Shown here: positions 15,674 to 27,072 of the stretch, in pieces
Layout of the letters: each line of letters begins with the position of its first letter
Position numbering within the stretch: position 1 is the first letter of the stretch
Origin: Clostridia bacterium
GTDB lineage: Bacteria > Bacillota > Clostridia > Oscillospirales > Acutalibacteraceae
Length of the DNA stretch: 52,264 nucleotides
Direction of reading: 5' to 3'
Assembly (NCBI GenBank): GCA_017622555.1
Contig: JAGAQV010000002.1
Location: 1-52,264, forward strand
The notes under the pieces: generated by a model
Database searches by the model: none
The model's input: the letters and a program-made list of their open reading frames with translations, nothing else
What the model was told of the DNA's origin: nothing
Position numbers and translations under genes: made by a program

Positions 15674-16540
15674 TTAATAAATATAATCGCCAATGCCTTT
15701 ATACTGGCAATATTCTTCGTAGCACATATCAAGGGCGTTCATTTCCTTGGCTATATTTATGCCAACGAAACGCCAATGCCACGGCTCATAAATAATACCG
15801 CCTGTTATGTCCATCTTTTCCTTTTCGTAGCGCATAATAAAGCCGTAATTTTCAGCGTTTTCCCGAAGCCACGCGAACGCTTTTGTGTTTTCAAATGAGG
15901 TTTGGGTTGCATTAAAGTCAACCGCCAATCCTGAGTGATGCTCGCTTGTGCCCGGCACAGCCACACGGGACGACGCTTCCTTAATGGCATCTTCTTCAGA
16001 ATAGCCTTTGTCCTTCCACTTTTTAATTTGGGCATCATAAAGCGTTTTTTGTGTGCCGTAATCACGCCAAGCCGAAATTATACCAATATCTATACCATCG
16101 GCTCTTGCGGCGTCCATCATAGCCTTGAGATATGGCCAAATATCCTTATCAATTTTACGGTAAACCTCTGCCTGAGAATACCATTTGTATTCACTTGGAA
16201 AGACCATCATATTTGCCTTGTAATCGTGGTCCTGCGGTAAAGGGTTTTTGTTGTTTACCAAAATTGTTTTTGTAAAGTTTGCATCACCCTGAAAATCGCC
16301 AAGCTGTACCGGCTGTGGTGTTGTGTCAAGCGGCTTTTTGGTTTCAGCTTCACTTGAGGTGTTATCCGTTGATTCGTTTTGACTTGGTGTAGGGCTTTGA
16401 TTGTTTGTATCACTGTCACTAAGCCCTGATGCTACAACCCAAGCAATAAGCACGATAGCGGCAATGAGTACTAAGCTTACACTGCCTAAAAATATGTTAC
16501 GCTTTAAAATTGCTTGCTGTCTTTTGCTTTTGCTAGCCAT
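15674..16540 (-). CDS. D-alanyl-D-alanine carboxypeptidase, VanY family
   Basis: 288 residues: N-terminal membrane anchor (about 15-39), a Ser/Thr/Asn/Gln-rich linker (40-75), and a C-terminal VanY/DacB zinc peptidase. The zinc and catalytic motifs are visible: 'GTSEHHSGLAVDFN' (His and Asp ligands) and 'EPWHWRFVG' (Glu base and His ligand). It trims terminal D-Ala from peptidoglycan stem peptides outside the membrane. It lies 8 bp after lepA in the same transcript. No vanHAX-type resistance genes are near, so it is a housekeeping wall enzyme. Confidence 0.9.
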   Translation of the reverse strand: MASKSKRQQAILKRNIFLGSVSLVLIAAIVLIAWVVASGLSDSDTNNQSPTPSQNESTDNTSSEAETKKPLDTTPQPVQLGDFQGDANFTKTILVNNKNPLPQDHDYKANMMVFPSEYKWYSQAEVYRKIDKDIWPYLKAMMDAARADGIDIGIISAWRDYGTQKTLYDAQIKKWKDKGYSEEDAIKEASSRVAVPGTSEHHSGLAVDFNATQTSFENTKAFAWLRENAENYGFIMRYEKEKMDITGGIIYEPWHWRFVGINIAKEMNALDMCYEEYCQYKGIGDYIY

Positions 16541-16548
16541 TTTGTCAC

Positions 16549-18354
16549 CTATTCATCTAATTTTAATACTGCCATAAAGGCTTCTTGCGGAACTTCAACA
16601 TTACCTAAGCGGCGCATACGTTTTTTACCCTCTTTTTGTTTTTCAAGCAGCTTTTTCTTACGGGTAATATCACCGCCGTAGCATTTGGCAAGCACGTCTT
16701 TACGCATTGCCTTTACAGTTTCACGTGCTATAACCTTGCCCGAAACCGCAACCTGAACGGGCACCTCAAACAACTGTCTTGGTATAAATTCCTTAAGCTT
16801 TTCGGCAATTTTACGGGCACGTGCGTAAGCATTGTCGCTGTGAACAATAAATGAAAGCGCATCTACCATATCGCCCGCAAGTAAAACATCCAGTTTTACA
16901 AGCTTTGACTTTTCATAGCCTTTCATTTCATAATCGTAGCTTGCATAGCCCTTTGTACGAGATTTAAGCGCATCAAAGAAGTCGTAAACAATTTCGCCCA
17001 TAGGCATAATATAGTGAATATCTACACGGTCACCCATATATTTCATATCGGTGTAAACGCCGCGGCGTTCCTCGCAAAGCTGCATAATTGTACCCACAAA
17101 GCCGCTTGGAGAATAAATATGAACATCTGCCACAGGCTCAAGCGCATCAACAATAATTGCAGGGTCGGGGTAGTTGGTGGGGTTATCTACCGTTATGGTT
17201 TCACCCGTTGCAAGTGTGAATTTATATTCAACGCTTGGGGCGGTGGTTACAAGGTCTAAATTATATTCACGCTCTAGGCGTTCTTGAATAATTTCCATAT
17301 GCAAAAGACCTAAAAAGCCACATCTAAAACCAAAGCCCAATGCGTTCGAGGATTCAGGCTCAAACAAAAGGGAAGCATCATTTAGCTGAAGCTTGTCTAA
17401 AGCGTCACGCAAATCGGGATATTTTGCGCCGTCAGCAGGGTAAATACCACAGAAAACAACGGGGTTTACTTTGCGATAGCCTTCAAGTGCAGTTGGCGTG
17501 GGATTATCAGCCAAAGTGATGGTGTCGCCAACACGGGCCTCACTTACCGTTTTAATTGAAGCTGCCAAATAACCAACCTCACCCGCTTCCAAAACGTCAC
17601 AGGGCTCAAGCGAGGTTGCACGCTTACGGCCAAGCTCAACAATGTCAAACTGGGCGCCGGTTGCCATCATTTTAATAGCGTCTCCGCTTTTGATTTTGCC
17701 GCTTACCACACGGAAATATACAATAACACCCTTATAAGAATCATAATAAGAGTCAAAAATAAGTGCTGAAAGGGGAGCCTCACGGTCGCCCTTGGGTGCG
17801 GGAATTTCGGTAACGATTTTTTCTAAAACCTCTTCAATATTTATGCCCGTTTTAGCTGAAATTAAGGGGGCGTTGTCGGCAGGAATACCGATAATATCTT
17901 CAATTTCGCTTTTAATTCTTTCAGGCTCGGCAGAGGGCAGGTCAATTTTATTAATAACGGGTAAAATTTCAAGCCCGTGGTCAGCCGCCAAATAAGTGTT
18001 GGCAAGGGTTTGGGCTTCAATGCCTTGACTTGCATCAACTATAAGCACGGCGCCCTCGCAGGCCGCAAGGGAACGGGATACCTCGTAATTAAAGTCAACG
18101 TGACCGGGGGTGTCAATTAAGTTAAGCTCGTACCTTTCTCCGTCGTTGGCGTCATAATAAAGTGTAACGGCGTGGGCTTTAATAGTAATACCACGCTCTC
18201 TTTCCAAATCCATACTGTCAAGAATTTGTTCTTCCATATCACGAACTGCTACCGATTGGGTGTGTTCTAGTAAGCGGTCGGCCAAGGTAGATTTGCCGTG
18301 GTCTATATGTGCAACAATGCAAAAATTTCTAATTTTATCAAGCGGAAATGACAC
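16549..18354 (-). CDS. lepA: Elongation factor 4 (LepA), back-translocating GTPase
   Basis: 601 residues, full family length. GTPase motifs: P-loop region '[14 protein letters not shown]', '[11 protein letters not shown]', '[11 protein letters not shown]'. The LepA-specific C-terminal region with '[17 protein letters not shown]' is present. It binds ribosomes and assists translation. Start is GTG at 18354, with AAGGAG eight bases upstream; it gives the standard '[10 protein letters not shown]' N terminus. First gene of the lepA-vanY unit, divergent from the pyr operon. Confidence 0.97.
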   Translation of the reverse strand: MSFPLDKIRNFCIVAHIDHGKSTLADRLLEHTQSVAVRDMEEQILDSMDLERERGITIKAHAVTLYYDANDGERYELNLIDTPGHVDFNYEVSRSLAACEGAVLIVDASQGIEAQTLANTYLAADHGLEILPVINKIDLPSAEPERIKSEIEDIIGIPADNAPLISAKTGINIEEVLEKIVTEIPAPKGDREAPLSALIFDSYYDSYKGVIVYFRVVSGKIKSGDAIKMMATGAQFDIVELGRKRATSLEPCDVLEAGEVGYLAASIKTVSEARVGDTITLADNPTPTALEGYRKVNPVVFCGIYPADGAKYPDLRDALDKLQLNDASLLFEPESSNALGFGFRCGFLGLLHMEIIQERLEREYNLDLVTTAPSVEYKFTLATGETITVDNPTNYPDPAIIVDALEPVADVHIYSPSGFVGTIMQLCEERRGVYTDMKYMGDRVDIHYIMPMGEIVYDFFDALKSRTKGYASYDYEMKGYEKSKLVKLDVLLAGDMVDALSFIVHSDNAYARARKIAEKLKEFIPRQLFEVPVQVAVSGKVIARETVKAMRKDVLAKCYGGDITRKKKLLEKQKEGKKRMRRLGNVEVPQEAFMAVLKLDE

Positions 18355-18443
18355 TTACATTTCTCCTTAAATCTCAGTTTGCTTTATTGTAACACAAAAT
18401 AATTTATTTTACAATTTATTTCTTCAAATAGGCGGTAATTTTC

Positions 18444-18472
18444 TTGACAATATATATATACTATGATAAAAT
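18444..18472 (+). promoter_or_regulatory. Sigma-A promoter of the pyr operon
   Basis: TTGACA (18444-18449), 17 bp spacer, TAAAAT (18467-18472). Transcription should start near 18479, leaving only about 30 nt of leader before the pyrC start. There is no room for a PyrR-type attenuator. Confidence 0.8.
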
Positions 18473-18510
18473 ATATTGAAATTTGGGCATTTTTCTAAGG
18501 AGTGTTAATA

Positions 18511-19701
18511 GTGGCTGTTAAAAACGCAAAGGTTTACGAAAATAAACAATTCGTTTTAAGGGAATTTTCATTCCCTAACGGCACTATTATTTCTAATTTT
18601 AATAATTTGGTTGTTTTACCGGCTTTTTGTGATGTACACGTACATTTACGGGAGCCGGGTTTTTCATATAAGGAAACTATTTTTTCGGGCAGTCGCGCGG
18701 CGGCACGTGGGGGATACAGCGATGTTTGCTCCATGCCAAACCTTAGCCCCGTGCCCGACACTGCTGAAAATTTGCAGCAGCAGTTGGATATAATAAAGCG
18801 AGATGCCGTTATAAACGTTCACCCATACGCTTCAATAACAATGGGGCAAAAGGGTGAGAAATTGGTTGATTTTGAAAAGCTTTCCCACGCATTTGCTTTT
18901 TCGGATGACGGAAAAGGCGTACAAAGTGAGGATTTGATGCGACAGGCAATGATAAATGCTAAACGTTTAGGCAAAATTATTGTTGCTCACTGTGAAGAAA
19001 ATTCACTGCTTCGCGGTGGCTATATTCATGACGGCGAATATGCTAAGCTTCACAATCATAAGGGAATTTGCAGTGAAAGTGAATGGGTACCTATTGAGCG
19101 TGACTTAAGGCTTGCAAAGGAAATTGGCTGTAAATATCACGTGTGCCACATTTCCACTAAGGAAAGTGTTGATCTTATAAGGAAAGCCAAGGCTGACGGG
19201 GTAGATGTGACTTGTGAAACAGCGCCACATTACCTTGTGTTTAACGATATGGATTTAAAGGAAGAGGGGCGCTTTAAGATGAACCCGCCTATTCGTTCCG
19301 AAGCCGACCGATTGGCGCTTGTTGAGGGTATTAAGGACGGTACAATTGATATGATAGCTACCGACCACGCGCCTCATAGTGAGGAAGAAAAATCAAAGGG
19401 ACTCGAAAAAAGCGCCTTTGGTGTGGTGGGAATTGAAACCGCTTTCCCCGTTATGTATACACACCTTGTAAAAACGGGCATAATTACCTTGGAAAAGCTG
19501 GTAGAAATTATGTCATTAAACCCACGAAGCCGTTTTGGCATTGCTGACAGCGGGTACACCGTGTGGGATTTGGATAAAGAAATAACAGTTAACAGCGATG
19601 ACTTTTTGTCACTCGGAAAGGCCACACCTTTTGAAAATGCGAAGCTGTTTGGTGAATGTTTGCTTACCGTGTGTGGCGGCAAGATTGTTTACGAAAAATA
19701 A
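18511..19701 (+). CDS. pyrC: Dihydroorotase
   Basis: 396 residues. It closes carbamoyl-aspartate to dihydroorotate, step 3 of pyrimidine synthesis. Bacterial class I type: '[10 protein letters not shown]' (zinc ligands His43, His45), bridging Asp in 'FSDDGKGV' in place of the carboxylated Lys of class II, 'VAHCEE', 'CHISTKES' and catalytic Asp285 in 'ATDHAPH'. The GTG at 18511 has AAGGAG with an 8 base spacer; the GTG at 18502 overlaps that RBS and is rejected. First gene of the pyr operon. Confidence 0.95.
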   Translation: MAVKNAKVYENKQFVLREFSFPNGTIISNFNNLVVLPAFCDVHVHLREPGFSYKETIFSGSRAAARGGYSDVCSMPNLSPVPDTAENLQQQLDIIKRDAVINVHPYASITMGQKGEKLVDFEKLSHAFAFSDDGKGVQSEDLMRQAMINAKRLGKIIVAHCEENSLLRGGYIHDGEYAKLHNHKGICSESEWVPIERDLRLAKEIGCKYHVCHISTKESVDLIRKAKADGVDVTCETAPHYLVFNDMDLKEEGRFKMNPPIRSEADRLALVEGIKDGTIDMIATDHAPHSEEEKSKGLEKSAFGVVGIETAFPVMYTHLVKTGIITLEKLVEIMSLNPRSRFGIADSGYTVWDLDKEITVNSDDFLSLGKATPFENAKLFGECLLTVCGGKIVYEK

Positions 19702-19715
19702 TTGGGGGAATTATT

Positions 19716-22700
19716 ATGGCAAAAAGAAAAGATTTAAAGAAAATTTTAATTATCGGCTCGGGTCCTATTGTTATTGGTCAGGCCGCTGAATTTGACTATG
19801 CAGGCACACAGGCCTGTCTTGCTTTAAAGGAGGAGGGCTACGAGGTTGTGCTTTGCAACTCGAACCCTGCTACCATTATGACCGACACTACTATTGCCGA
19901 CAAGGTTTATATGGAGCCCTTAACCCTTGAATTTGTAGCAAAGGTTATCCGTTATGAACGCCCTGATGCCATTGTTCCCGGCATTGGCGGTCAGACAGGT
20001 CTTAACCTTGCAATGCAGCTAGAGGAAAAAGGCATTTTAAAGGAATGCGGCGTTGAGCTGCTTGGCACCTGCAGCGAAAGTATTCAGCGTGCTGAAGACC
20101 GTGAAATGTTTAAGGACCTTTGCCAGTCGATTGGTGAGCCTACAATTCCCTCTGAAATCACATATAATTTAGAAGAAGCTAAAAAGGCTGCACAAAAAAT
20201 CGGTTACCCGGTTGTTTTGCGTCCTGCATTTACACTTGGTGGTACAGGCGGCGGCTTTGCTTATAATGAAGAAGAATTAATTGAGGTTGGTCTTAACGCA
20301 TTTAAGTTATCCCCCGTGCATCAGGTTTTAATTGAAAAAAGCGTTAAAGGCTATAAGGAAATTGAGTTCGAGGTTATGCGTGACAGCAGTGATAAGGCCA
20401 TTACCATTTGCGGTATGGAAAATATTGACCCCGTTGGTGTGCATACGGGTGACTCTATCGTTGTGGCACCCATTATGACACTTAGCGACCACGACCTTAA
20501 AATGCTTAACGACAGCGCAATTAAAATTATTCGTGAATTAAAAATCGAGGGAGGTTGTAACGTTCAGTTTGCATTAAACCCCGAAAGCAGCGAATATTAT
20601 CTTATTGAGGTTAATCCCCGTGTTTCACGTTCATCTGCTTTGGCTTCAAAGGCTAGTGGTTACCCAATTGCACGTGTTACTGCTAAAATCGCGGTTGGTA
20701 TGACCCTTGACGAAATTAAAATTGCTAACACCACCGCCGCATTTGAGCCCAAGCTTGATTATATAATTGCAAAATTGCCCCGTTTCCCGTTTGACAAGTT
20801 TACTGCCGCTTCAAATCTTCTCGGTACACAAATGAAGGCAACAGGCGAGGTTATGGGCATTGGCTCTACCTTGGAAGAAAGTCTTTTAAAGGGCACACGT
20901 TCTCTTGAAATTGGTGTAAATCACCTTTATCACCACAAGTTTGACAATATGACCGATGCCGAGCTTTATGAATATATCGGTCAGTTTAGGGATGACAATT
21001 TATTTGCTATTGCCGAGCTTCTTTACCGCGGTGCCACTGTTGAGGAAATTCACAACATTACAAAAATTACTGCATTCTTCCTTGAAGCAATTAAAAATAT
21101 AATTGATATGGAACGCAAGCTTAAGGAAAATAACTTTAACCTTGAGGTTTTAACCGCCGCAAAGAAAATGGGCTTTTCTGATAAGTACGTTGCAAGAATG
21201 TGGTCTTGTTCGGAAATAGAGGTTTACAACTTCCGTAAAGAGAATAAGCTTTTGCCTGTGTTCCGCATGGTTGATACCTGCCATACAGGTGCATATATTC
21301 CTTACTTCTATTCTTCATATACTGGCGAAAACACTTCACGCCTTACTGATAAAAAGAAGATTGTTGTTTTAGGCGCAGGTCCTATCCGTATAGGACAAGG
21401 TGTTGAATTTGACTATTCAACCGTTCACGCTGTTTCTACAATTAAAAAGTCGGGTTATGAAGCAATTATTATTAACAATAATCCCGAAACTGTTTCGACC
21501 GACTATACAACAGCTGATAAACTTTATTTTGAGCCCCTTACCCCCGAAGACGTTATGAATATTATTGATTTCGAACAGCCAGAGGGTGTTATCGCATCTC
21601 TTGGCGGTCAGACTGCAATTAACTTAGCTGAACCGTTAAGGGACCGTGGTGTTAAGATTATCGGTACCGACTGTGACGCTATTGAACGCGCCGAAAACCG
21701 TGACAGCTTTGAAAAAATTCTTAAGGATCTCAACATTCCTCAGCCTCAGGGTAAGGCAGTAACCAAAATTGAGGACGGTATTGCCGCCGCTAAGGAAATC
21801 GGTTACCCTGTGCTTGTGCGACCCTCTTTCGTTTTGGGCGGCCGTGCAATGCAAATTGTTGCGGACGAAAATCAGCTTCGCCATTACCTTAAAACCGCAG
21901 TTGAAATTGACGAGGACAAGCCCGTTTTGGTTGATAAGTACATTTCGGGTAAAGAGGTTGAGGTTGACGCCATTTGCGACGGCATAGACGTGTTCATCCC
22001 CGGTATTATGGAGCTTGTTGAAAGAACAGGTATCCATTCGGGTGACTCAATAAGCGTATATCCCACCTTCAGCATTTCCGATAAGGTAAAGGGTACAATT
22101 TTACAATATGCTAAAATGCTGGGCCGTGGTATAGGCATTGTTGGTCTTTATAACATTCAGTTTATTGTTGATAAGAATGACGACGTTTATATAATTGAGG
22201 TTAACCCCCGTTCATCACGTACGGTGCCCTTCCTTTCAAAAGCAACAGGCTACAGCCTTGCCGATATTGCAACCGAGGTTATTCTCGGCAAATCACTTAA
22301 AGAACAGGGCATTTTCGGTATTTACCCCGAAGAAAAGAACCGTTATTACGTAAAGGTTCCTGTGTTTTCATTTAATAAAATTCGCGGTTTGGACGCTTAC
22401 CTCTCACCCGAAATGAAGTCAACAGGTGAAGCCATCGGTTATGACGATAAGTTGACCCGCGCGCTTTACAAGGCGCTTCAGGCAAGCGGTATGAAGGTGC
22501 AAAATTACGGTACAATTTTGGCAACCATTGCCGACTGTGATAAGGAAGAGGCATTACCTCTTATCCGCCGTTTCTATAATCTTGGCTTTAATATTGAAGC
22601 TACTAAGGGCACTGCCGAATTTTTAAAGAAAAACGGCATTCGCACCCACGTGCTTCATAAAATAGGTGAGGGTAGTGACGAAATTCCCGAAGCAATCCGT

Positions 22701-22889
22701 CAGGGTCATATTGCATATATCATTAATACACGTGATATAAATTCTAAGGGCCCTGTTACTGACGGTCACGAAATTCGCCTTTGCGCAACCGAAAACAACG
22801 TAACCTTGTTTACTGCGCTTGACACCGTTCGTGTGCTTTTGGATGTTTTAGAGGAAACCACACTTACAATTTCTACAATTGACGCATAA
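19716..22889 (+). CDS. carB: Carbamoyl-phosphate synthase large subunit
   Basis: 1057 residues, full length. Two homologous ATP-grasp halves ('[20 protein letters not shown]' and '[20 protein letters not shown]') make carboxyphosphate and carbamoyl phosphate. A C-terminal allosteric domain (about 930-1057) follows. ATG at 19716 after GGGGG. Lies 14 bp after pyrC. The glutaminase subunit gene carA is not in the window and must be elsewhere for glutamine-dependent activity. Confidence 0.97.
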   Translation: MAKRKDLKKILIIGSGPIVIGQAAEFDYAGTQACLALKEEGYEVVLCNSNPATIMTDTTIADKVYMEPLTLEFVAKVIRYERPDAIVPGIGGQTGLNLAMQLEEKGILKECGVELLGTCSESIQRAEDREMFKDLCQSIGEPTIPSEITYNLEEAKKAAQKIGYPVVLRPAFTLGGTGGGFAYNEEELIEVGLNAFKLSPVHQVLIEKSVKGYKEIEFEVMRDSSDKAITICGMENIDPVGVHTGDSIVVAPIMTLSDHDLKMLNDSAIKIIRELKIEGGCNVQFALNPESSEYYLIEVNPRVSRSSALASKASGYPIARVTAKIAVGMTLDEIKIANTTAAFEPKLDYIIAKLPRFPFDKFTAASNLLGTQMKATGEVMGIGSTLEESLLKGTRSLEIGVNHLYHHKFDNMTDAELYEYIGQFRDDNLFAIAELLYRGATVEEIHNITKITAFFLEAIKNIIDMERKLKENNFNLEVLTAAKKMGFSDKYVARMWSCSEIEVYNFRKENKLLPVFRMVDTCHTGAYIPYFYSSYTGENTSRLTDKKKIVVLGAGPIRIGQGVEFDYSTVHAVSTIKKSGYEAIIINNNPETVSTDYTTADKLYFEPLTPEDVMNIIDFEQPEGVIASLGGQTAINLAEPLRDRGVKIIGTDCDAIERAENRDSFEKILKDLNIPQPQGKAVTKIEDGIAAAKEIGYPVLVRPSFVLGGRAMQIVADENQLRHYLKTAVEIDEDKPVLVDKYISGKEVEVDAICDGIDVFIPGIMELVERTGIHSGDSISVYPTFSISDKVKGTILQYAKMLGRGIGIVGLYNIQFIVDKNDDVYIIEVNPRSSRTVPFLSKATGYSLADIATEVILGKSLKEQGIFGIYPEEKNRYYVKVPVFSFNKIRGLDAYLSPEMKSTGEAIGYDDKLTRALYKALQASGMKVQNYGTILATIADCDKEEALPLIRRFYNLGFNIEATKGTAEFLKKNGIRTHVLHKIGEGSDEIPEAIRQGHIAYIINTRDINSKGPVTDGHEIRLCATENNVTLFTALDTVRVLLDVLEETTLTISTIDA

Positions 22890-22908
22890 AAACACATACC
22901 GTGTTTTT
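22889..22908 (+). terminator. Weak hairpin after carB
   Basis: AAAACAC-ATACC-GTGTTTT directly after the carB stop. The stem is short, so it probably causes partial termination or 3' end stabilisation inside the pyr operon rather than a full stop. Confidence 0.35.
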
Positions 22909-23005
22909 AATTAATAATGAAAAATTATTGTATTTTCGCTTTGCGAAAACGGATATAAATTGTGCCTTAAGGCACACATTAATTATTCACTATTCATTGT
23001 TTATG
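22909..23005. repeat. MITE-like repeat inside pyr operon (copy 2)
   Basis: Ends read TTAATTAATAATG...AATTATTCACTATTCATT. Two internal hairpins, TTTTCGC-TTT-GCGAAAA and TGTGCCTTAAGGCACA, flank a GGATATAAAT spacer. It separates carB from pyrK, and its right edge abuts the pyrK RBS (TGAGG). Confidence 0.6.
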
Positions 23006-23016
23006 AGGTAATTATT

Positions 23017-23748
23017 ATGGTAAAGCAGGGAATTTATAAAATTCTTTATAATTATGCACTTACCGACACGGTTTACAGCATGGTGCTTGAGGGTGACACC
23101 TCAGCACTTATTGCACCGGGTCAGTTTGTTAATATTAAATTAGACGGCAAGTTTTTGCGTCGTCCCATTTCGGTGTGCGATTATAACGATAAAACCATAA
23201 CCTTAATTTACAAGGTTGTGGGGGAAGGCACCGAACAAATGTCAAAAATGAAGCAGGGCGAAATGCTTGATCTTCTTACAGGTCTTGGCAACGGCTTTAA
23301 CCCTGAAGTGCCCTGCGAAAAGCCGCTTTTAATTGGTGGTGGCGTTGGTATTCCACCGCTTTTCAACCTTTGTAAAGAGCTTATAAAATTGGGTAAAACA
23401 CCAACCGTTATACTTGGCTTTAATACAAAAAGTGAAATTTTTTATGACAAGGCTTTTGAAATGCTTGGCGTTAAGGTAATTATTACTACGGTTGACGGCA
23501 GCGCAGGCGTCAAAGGCTTTGTAACCGACGCTATGGGTGACGATTACGACTATTTTTTTACTTGTGGACCAATGCCTATGTTTAAAGCAATAGAAAAGGT
23601 TGCAAAAACAAGCGGTCAGTATAGTTTTGAAGAACGTATGGGCTGTGGCTTTGGCGCTTGTATGGGCTGTAGCTGTAAAACAAAGTACGGTAACAAGCGT
23701 ATTTGTAAGGACGGCCCCGTGCTTTACAGGGAGGAGATTATATGGTAA
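23017..23748 (+). CDS. pyrK: Dihydroorotate dehydrogenase electron-transfer subunit
   Basis: 243 residues. Ferredoxin-reductase-like: FAD site 'KFLRRPISVCDYN', NAD-binding 'LIGGGVGIPPLFNL', and a C-terminal [2Fe-2S] site with Cys in 'MGCGFGACMGCSCK' and 'RICKDGPV'. It passes electrons from PyrD to NAD+. ATG at 23017 (weak GAGG RBS); an upstream in-frame extension would be encoded by the repeat and is rejected. Overlaps pyrD by 7 bp. Confidence 0.95.
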   Translation: MVKQGIYKILYNYALTDTVYSMVLEGDTSALIAPGQFVNIKLDGKFLRRPISVCDYNDKTITLIYKVVGEGTEQMSKMKQGEMLDLLTGLGNGFNPEVPCEKPLLIGGGVGIPPLFNLCKELIKLGKTPTVILGFNTKSEIFYDKAFEMLGVKVIITTVDGSAGVKGFVTDAMGDDYDYFFTCGPMPMFKAIEKVAKTSGQYSFEERMGCGFGACMGCSCKTKYGNKRICKDGPVLYREEIIW

Positions 23749-24653
23749 ACACAAAAGTTGATCTTTGCGGTATTACACTTGATAATCCCATAATCCCAGC
23801 AAGCGGAACATTTGGTTTCGGTTACGAATTTGCCGACCTTTACGACATTAACCGTCTTGGCACATTTTCGTTTAAGGGCACCACTAAGGATGCCCGTTTT
23901 GGTAATCCTACACCTCGTATTGCCGAGGTAGAAGCAGGTATGATTAATTCGGTAGGTCTTCAAAACCCCGGTGTTGATGCTGTAATTGCTAATGAATTAC
24001 CAAAGCTTAAAGAATGCTTTAGCAAAAAGGTTATGGCAAACGTTAGCGGTTTTTCGGTTGACGATTACGTTTACACCTGTGAAAAGCTAAACGGTGAAGA
24101 CCAGATCGGTTGGTTTGAGGTCAACATTTCCTGTCCAAACGTACACGGTGGCGGTTTAGCCTTTGGCACAAGCTCTGAAAATGCGGCGGCTGTTACCAGG
24201 GCGGTTAAAAAGGTTACCGATAAGCCCGTAATTATAAAGTTATCCCCCAACGTTACCGACATTGTGAAAATCGCAAAGGCTTGCGAGGCTGAGGGTGCTG
24301 ACGGTATAAGCCTTATTAACACCCTTTTGGGTATGAAAATTGATTTAAAAACCAAAAAGCCTGTTGTGGCAAATAAAATGGGTGGTTTTTCGGGCCCTGC
24401 CATTAAGCCTGTAGCGGTTAGAATGGTTTATCAGGTTTATGATGCAGTAAAAATTCCTATCGTTGGTATGGGGGGCATCACAACTGCTGAGGACGTTATT
24501 GAATTCATGCTTGCAGGTGCTACTGCAGTGCAGGTGGGTGCGGCAAACCTTGTTAACCCCTTTGCCTGCCGTGACATTATAAATATGCTACCTAAAACAA
24601 TGGAAAAATATGGAATTAAGGACTTGAATGATATTATAGGAGGCGCTCACTAA
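23742..24653 (+). CDS. pyrD: Dihydroorotate dehydrogenase, class 1B catalytic subunit
   Basis: 303 residues. FMN TIM barrel with class 1 features: '[12 protein letters not shown]', catalytic Cys in '[12 protein letters not shown]', phosphate loop '[15 protein letters not shown]'. Works as a heterotetramer with PyrK and reduces NAD+. RBS AGGGAGGAG lies within pyrK. Its stop overlaps the pyrF start (TAATG). Confidence 0.96.
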   Translation: MVNTKVDLCGITLDNPIIPASGTFGFGYEFADLYDINRLGTFSFKGTTKDARFGNPTPRIAEVEAGMINSVGLQNPGVDAVIANELPKLKECFSKKVMANVSGFSVDDYVYTCEKLNGEDQIGWFEVNISCPNVHGGGLAFGTSSENAAAVTRAVKKVTDKPVIIKLSPNVTDIVKIAKACEAEGADGISLINTLLGMKIDLKTKKPVVANKMGGFSGPAIKPVAVRMVYQVYDAVKIPIVGMGGITTAEDVIEFMLAGATAVQVGAANLVNPFACRDIINMLPKTMEKYGIKDLNDIIGGAH

Positions 24654-25351
24654 TGGGTAAGGACGTAATTATTGCTTGCGATTTTGCAAGTAAGGAACAG
24701 GTTTTAACTTTTTTGGACAAATTTACAGGCAGAAAGCCTTTTGTTAAAATCGGTATGGAGCTTTTCTACGCTGAGGGTCCCGAAATTGTTCGCGAAATTA
24801 AGGCAAGAGGTCACAAAATTTTCTTAGACTTAAAGCTTCACGATATTCCTAACACTGTTAAAAAGTCAATGGCGGTTTTGTCACGCCTTGACGTTGATAT
24901 GACAAATCTTCACGCCGCAGGCACTGTTAATATGATGCAAGCCGCCCTTGAAGGTCTTACCCGTGAGGACGGCACCCGCCCAATGCTTATTGCGGTGACA
25001 CAGCTTACTTCAACCGACCAGCAGGCAATGGAAAATGACCTTTTAATTAACCAGCCTATTGATGAGGTTGTAATGCACTATGCTGCAAATGCTGCAAAGG
25101 CCGGTCTTGACGGTGTTGTTTGCTCACCTTTAGAAGCCGGTAAGGTACACGACCGTTGCGGTAAAAACTTTGTTACCGTTACCCCAGGTGTACGCTTTGC
25201 TGACGGTGACGTTGGTGACCAAAAGCGCGTTATGACACCTGCCGCCGCGAAGGAAATTGGTAGTGATTACATTGTTGTAGGTCGTCCCATTACCGCTGCC
25301 GCTGACCCCGTTGCAGCGTATGAAAGATGCTGTGCTGAATTTATTGGATAA
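24653..25351 (+). CDS. pyrF: Orotidine 5'-phosphate decarboxylase
   Basis: 232 residues. Converts OMP to UMP, the last step of the pathway. Catalytic D-x-K-x-x-D is present in '[13 protein letters not shown]'; the phosphate-binding end 'YIVVGRPIT' is normal. Translationally coupled to pyrD. Confidence 0.96.
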   Translation: MGKDVIIACDFASKEQVLTFLDKFTGRKPFVKIGMELFYAEGPEIVREIKARGHKIFLDLKLHDIPNTVKKSMAVLSRLDVDMTNLHAAGTVNMMQAALEGLTREDGTRPMLIAVTQLTSTDQQAMENDLLINQPIDEVVMHYAANAAKAGLDGVVCSPLEAGKVHDRCGKNFVTVTPGVRFADGDVGDQKRVMTPAAAKEIGSDYIVVGRPITAAADPVAAYERCCAEFIG

Positions 25352-25362
25352 ATTCTTCACAA

Positions 25363-25478
25363 ATGAAAAATGAAGAATGAATAATTAATGTGTTTTCGGC
25401 TTGCCGAAAACTGATATAAATCCGTGCCGAAAACGGCACACCGAAATTATTCACTATTCATTATTCATCATTAATTAC
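25363..25478. repeat. MITE-like repeat inside pyr operon (copy 3)
   Basis: Inverted ends (ATGAAAAATGAAGAATGAAT; ATTCACTATTCATTATTCAT) enclose GTTTTCGGC-TT-GCCGAAAAC (25392-25411) and GTGCCG-AAAA-CGGCAC (25424-25439) around a TGATATAAATC spacer. It shares an exact 18 nt (AATTATTCACTATTCATT) with copy 2. Lies between pyrF and pyrE. Confidence 0.65.
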
Positions 25479-25501
25479 TATAAATATAAAGGAGAAGAAA
25501 A

Positions 25502-26155
25502 ATGGAAGGCTATAAGAGAGAGTTTATTGAGTTTTTAGAAAATGCAGGCGTTTTAAAGTTTGGCGATTTTACTGCAAAATCAGGCCGTAAAATTCCTTAT
25601 TTTATAAATGCAGGCGACATTAAAACGGGTGACCAAATTTCAAAATTGGGTGAATTTTATGCAAAGGCATATTTTGAAAAAATCGGCAACAAAAAAACCG
25701 TGCTTTACGGCCCCGCTTACAAGGGTATTCCCATTGTTGTTTCGGTTGCTTGTGCACTTTCTAAACAAGGTCTTGATGTTCCGTTTTTCTTTAACAGAAA
25801 AGAAGAAAAAGACCATGGCGAAGGCGGCGTATTTGTAGGCTATAAGCCTCAGGGCGAAGATATCGTAATTGTTGAAGACGTTATCACCGCAGGTACCGCT
25901 ATTCGTGAAAGCATGGAGATTTTATCACCCCTTAAGGACAGCAAGGTTGCCGCCGTTTTTGTAATGGTTGACCGCAAGGAAAAGGGCAAAACCGAAAAAT
26001 CCGCAATGGCTGAGGTTGGTGAGGAATTTGGCTTCCCTGTATATTCAGTTGTTGACGTTTATGACATTATTGAATATTTAAGCGAAGACGAAAAGAACGC
26101 TGAAAACGTAGAAAGAATTAAAAATTATCTTGCTATAAATGGTGCAAAGGAATAA
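25502..26155 (+). CDS. pyrE: Orotate phosphoribosyltransferase
   Basis: 217 residues. Joins orotate to PRPP to give OMP. The PRPP motif '[13 protein letters not shown]' and '[10 protein letters not shown]' are present. ATG follows AAAGGAG. Separated from pyrF by the MITE-like repeat but in the same direction with no terminator. Confidence 0.95.
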   Translation: MEGYKREFIEFLENAGVLKFGDFTAKSGRKIPYFINAGDIKTGDQISKLGEFYAKAYFEKIGNKKTVLYGPAYKGIPIVVSVACALSKQGLDVPFFFNRKEEKDHGEGGVFVGYKPQGEDIVIVEDVITAGTAIRESMEILSPLKDSKVAAVFVMVDRKEKGKTEKSAMAEVGEEFGFPVYSVVDVYDIIEYLSEDEKNAENVERIKNYLAINGAKE

Positions 26156-26160
26156 TTAAA

Positions 26161-27072
26161 ATGAGAAGTTTAATTGATATTGCCGAGCTATCACTAAGCG
26201 AAATTGATTCGCTTTTAAACACAGCGAACGATATTATTGAAAATCCTGCAAAATATGCCGAAAAATGTAAGGGCAAAAAGCTTGCAACTCTATTTTTTGA
26301 GCCGTCCACCCGTACAAGACTAAGCTTTGAGGCCGCCATGTACGAGCTTGGCGGTAACGTGCTTGGCTTTTCCGAAGCCCAAAGCTCATCCTCGGCAAAG
26401 GGCGAAAGTGTGGCTGACACGGCAAAAACTGTTTCCTGCTATGCTGACATAATTGCAATGCGCCATCCAAAAGAAGGCGCACCGCTTGTGGCATCTATGA
26501 ATGCTACTGTTCCTGTAATAAATGCGGGTGACGGCGGTCATAACCACCCAACCCAAACTCTTGCTGATTTGCTTACCATTAAGCGTGAAAAGGGTGGGTT
26601 TGATAATTTGACCGTTGGCTTTTGCGGTGACCTCAAATTTGGCAGAACCGTGCATTCGCTTATAACCGCGCTTCGCCGTTATAACAACGTAAAATTTATT
26701 TTTATTTCACCTAACGAATTAAGGGTGCCCGAATATATAAGGGAATCCTTAAAGCAGGACAACTTTGAGGTTTTTGAAACCACCGATTTGGAAGCAGTTA
26801 TGGCTGACCTTGACGTTTTGTATATGACCCGTGTTCAGCGTGAACGCTTCTTTAATGAGGAGGAATATTTGCGCCTTAAAGACAGCTATATTCTAACCCC
26901 TGAAAAGCTTGAAACTGCAAAGCAAAGTCTTTCGGTTATGCACCCGCTACCTCGTGTTAACGAAATAAGCGTTGCAATTGACAGTGACCCCCGTGCTTGC
27001 TACTTTAAGCAGGTATTAAACGGAAAATATATGCGAATGGCGCTTATATTGATGCTCTTGGAGGTTAAGTAA
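26161..27072 (+). CDS. pyrB: Aspartate carbamoyltransferase catalytic chain
   Basis: 303 residues. Carbamoyl-phosphate site '[13 protein letters not shown]' and 'HPTQTLADL', aspartate site 'RVQRERF' and 'HPLPRVNEI'. Step 2 of pyrimidine synthesis. Starts 5 bp after pyrE and abuts pyrI. Confidence 0.96.
   Translation: MRSLIDIAELSLSEIDSLLNTANDIIENPAKYAEKCKGKKLATLFFEPSTRTRLSFEAAMYELGGNVLGFSEAQSSSSAKGESVADTAKTVSCYADIIAMRHPKEGAPLVASMNATVPVINAGDGGHNHPTQTLADLLTIKREKGGFDNLTVGFCGDLKFGRTVHSLITALRRYNNVKFIFISPNELRVPEYIRESLKQDNFEVFETTDLEAVMADLDVLYMTRVQRERFFNEEEYLRLKDSYILTPEKLETAKQSLSVMHPLPRVNEISVAIDSDPRACYFKQVLNGKYMRMALILMLLEVK

Noticed and set aside
15674-16540. Vancomycin resistance gene
   Set aside because: The protein is VanY-family, but no vanS/R or vanHAX genes are present and it is co-transcribed with lepA; a housekeeping carboxypeptidase is likelier.
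18473-18510. PyrR-binding attenuator upstream of pyrC
   Set aside because: The leader is about 30 nt, with no terminator or anti-terminator stem.
22909-25478. CRISPR array or riboswitches at the hairpin-rich pyr spacers
   Set aside because: There is no regular spacing of repeats and spacers, and the two loci resemble each other as whole ~100 bp units, fitting an inserted repeat family.
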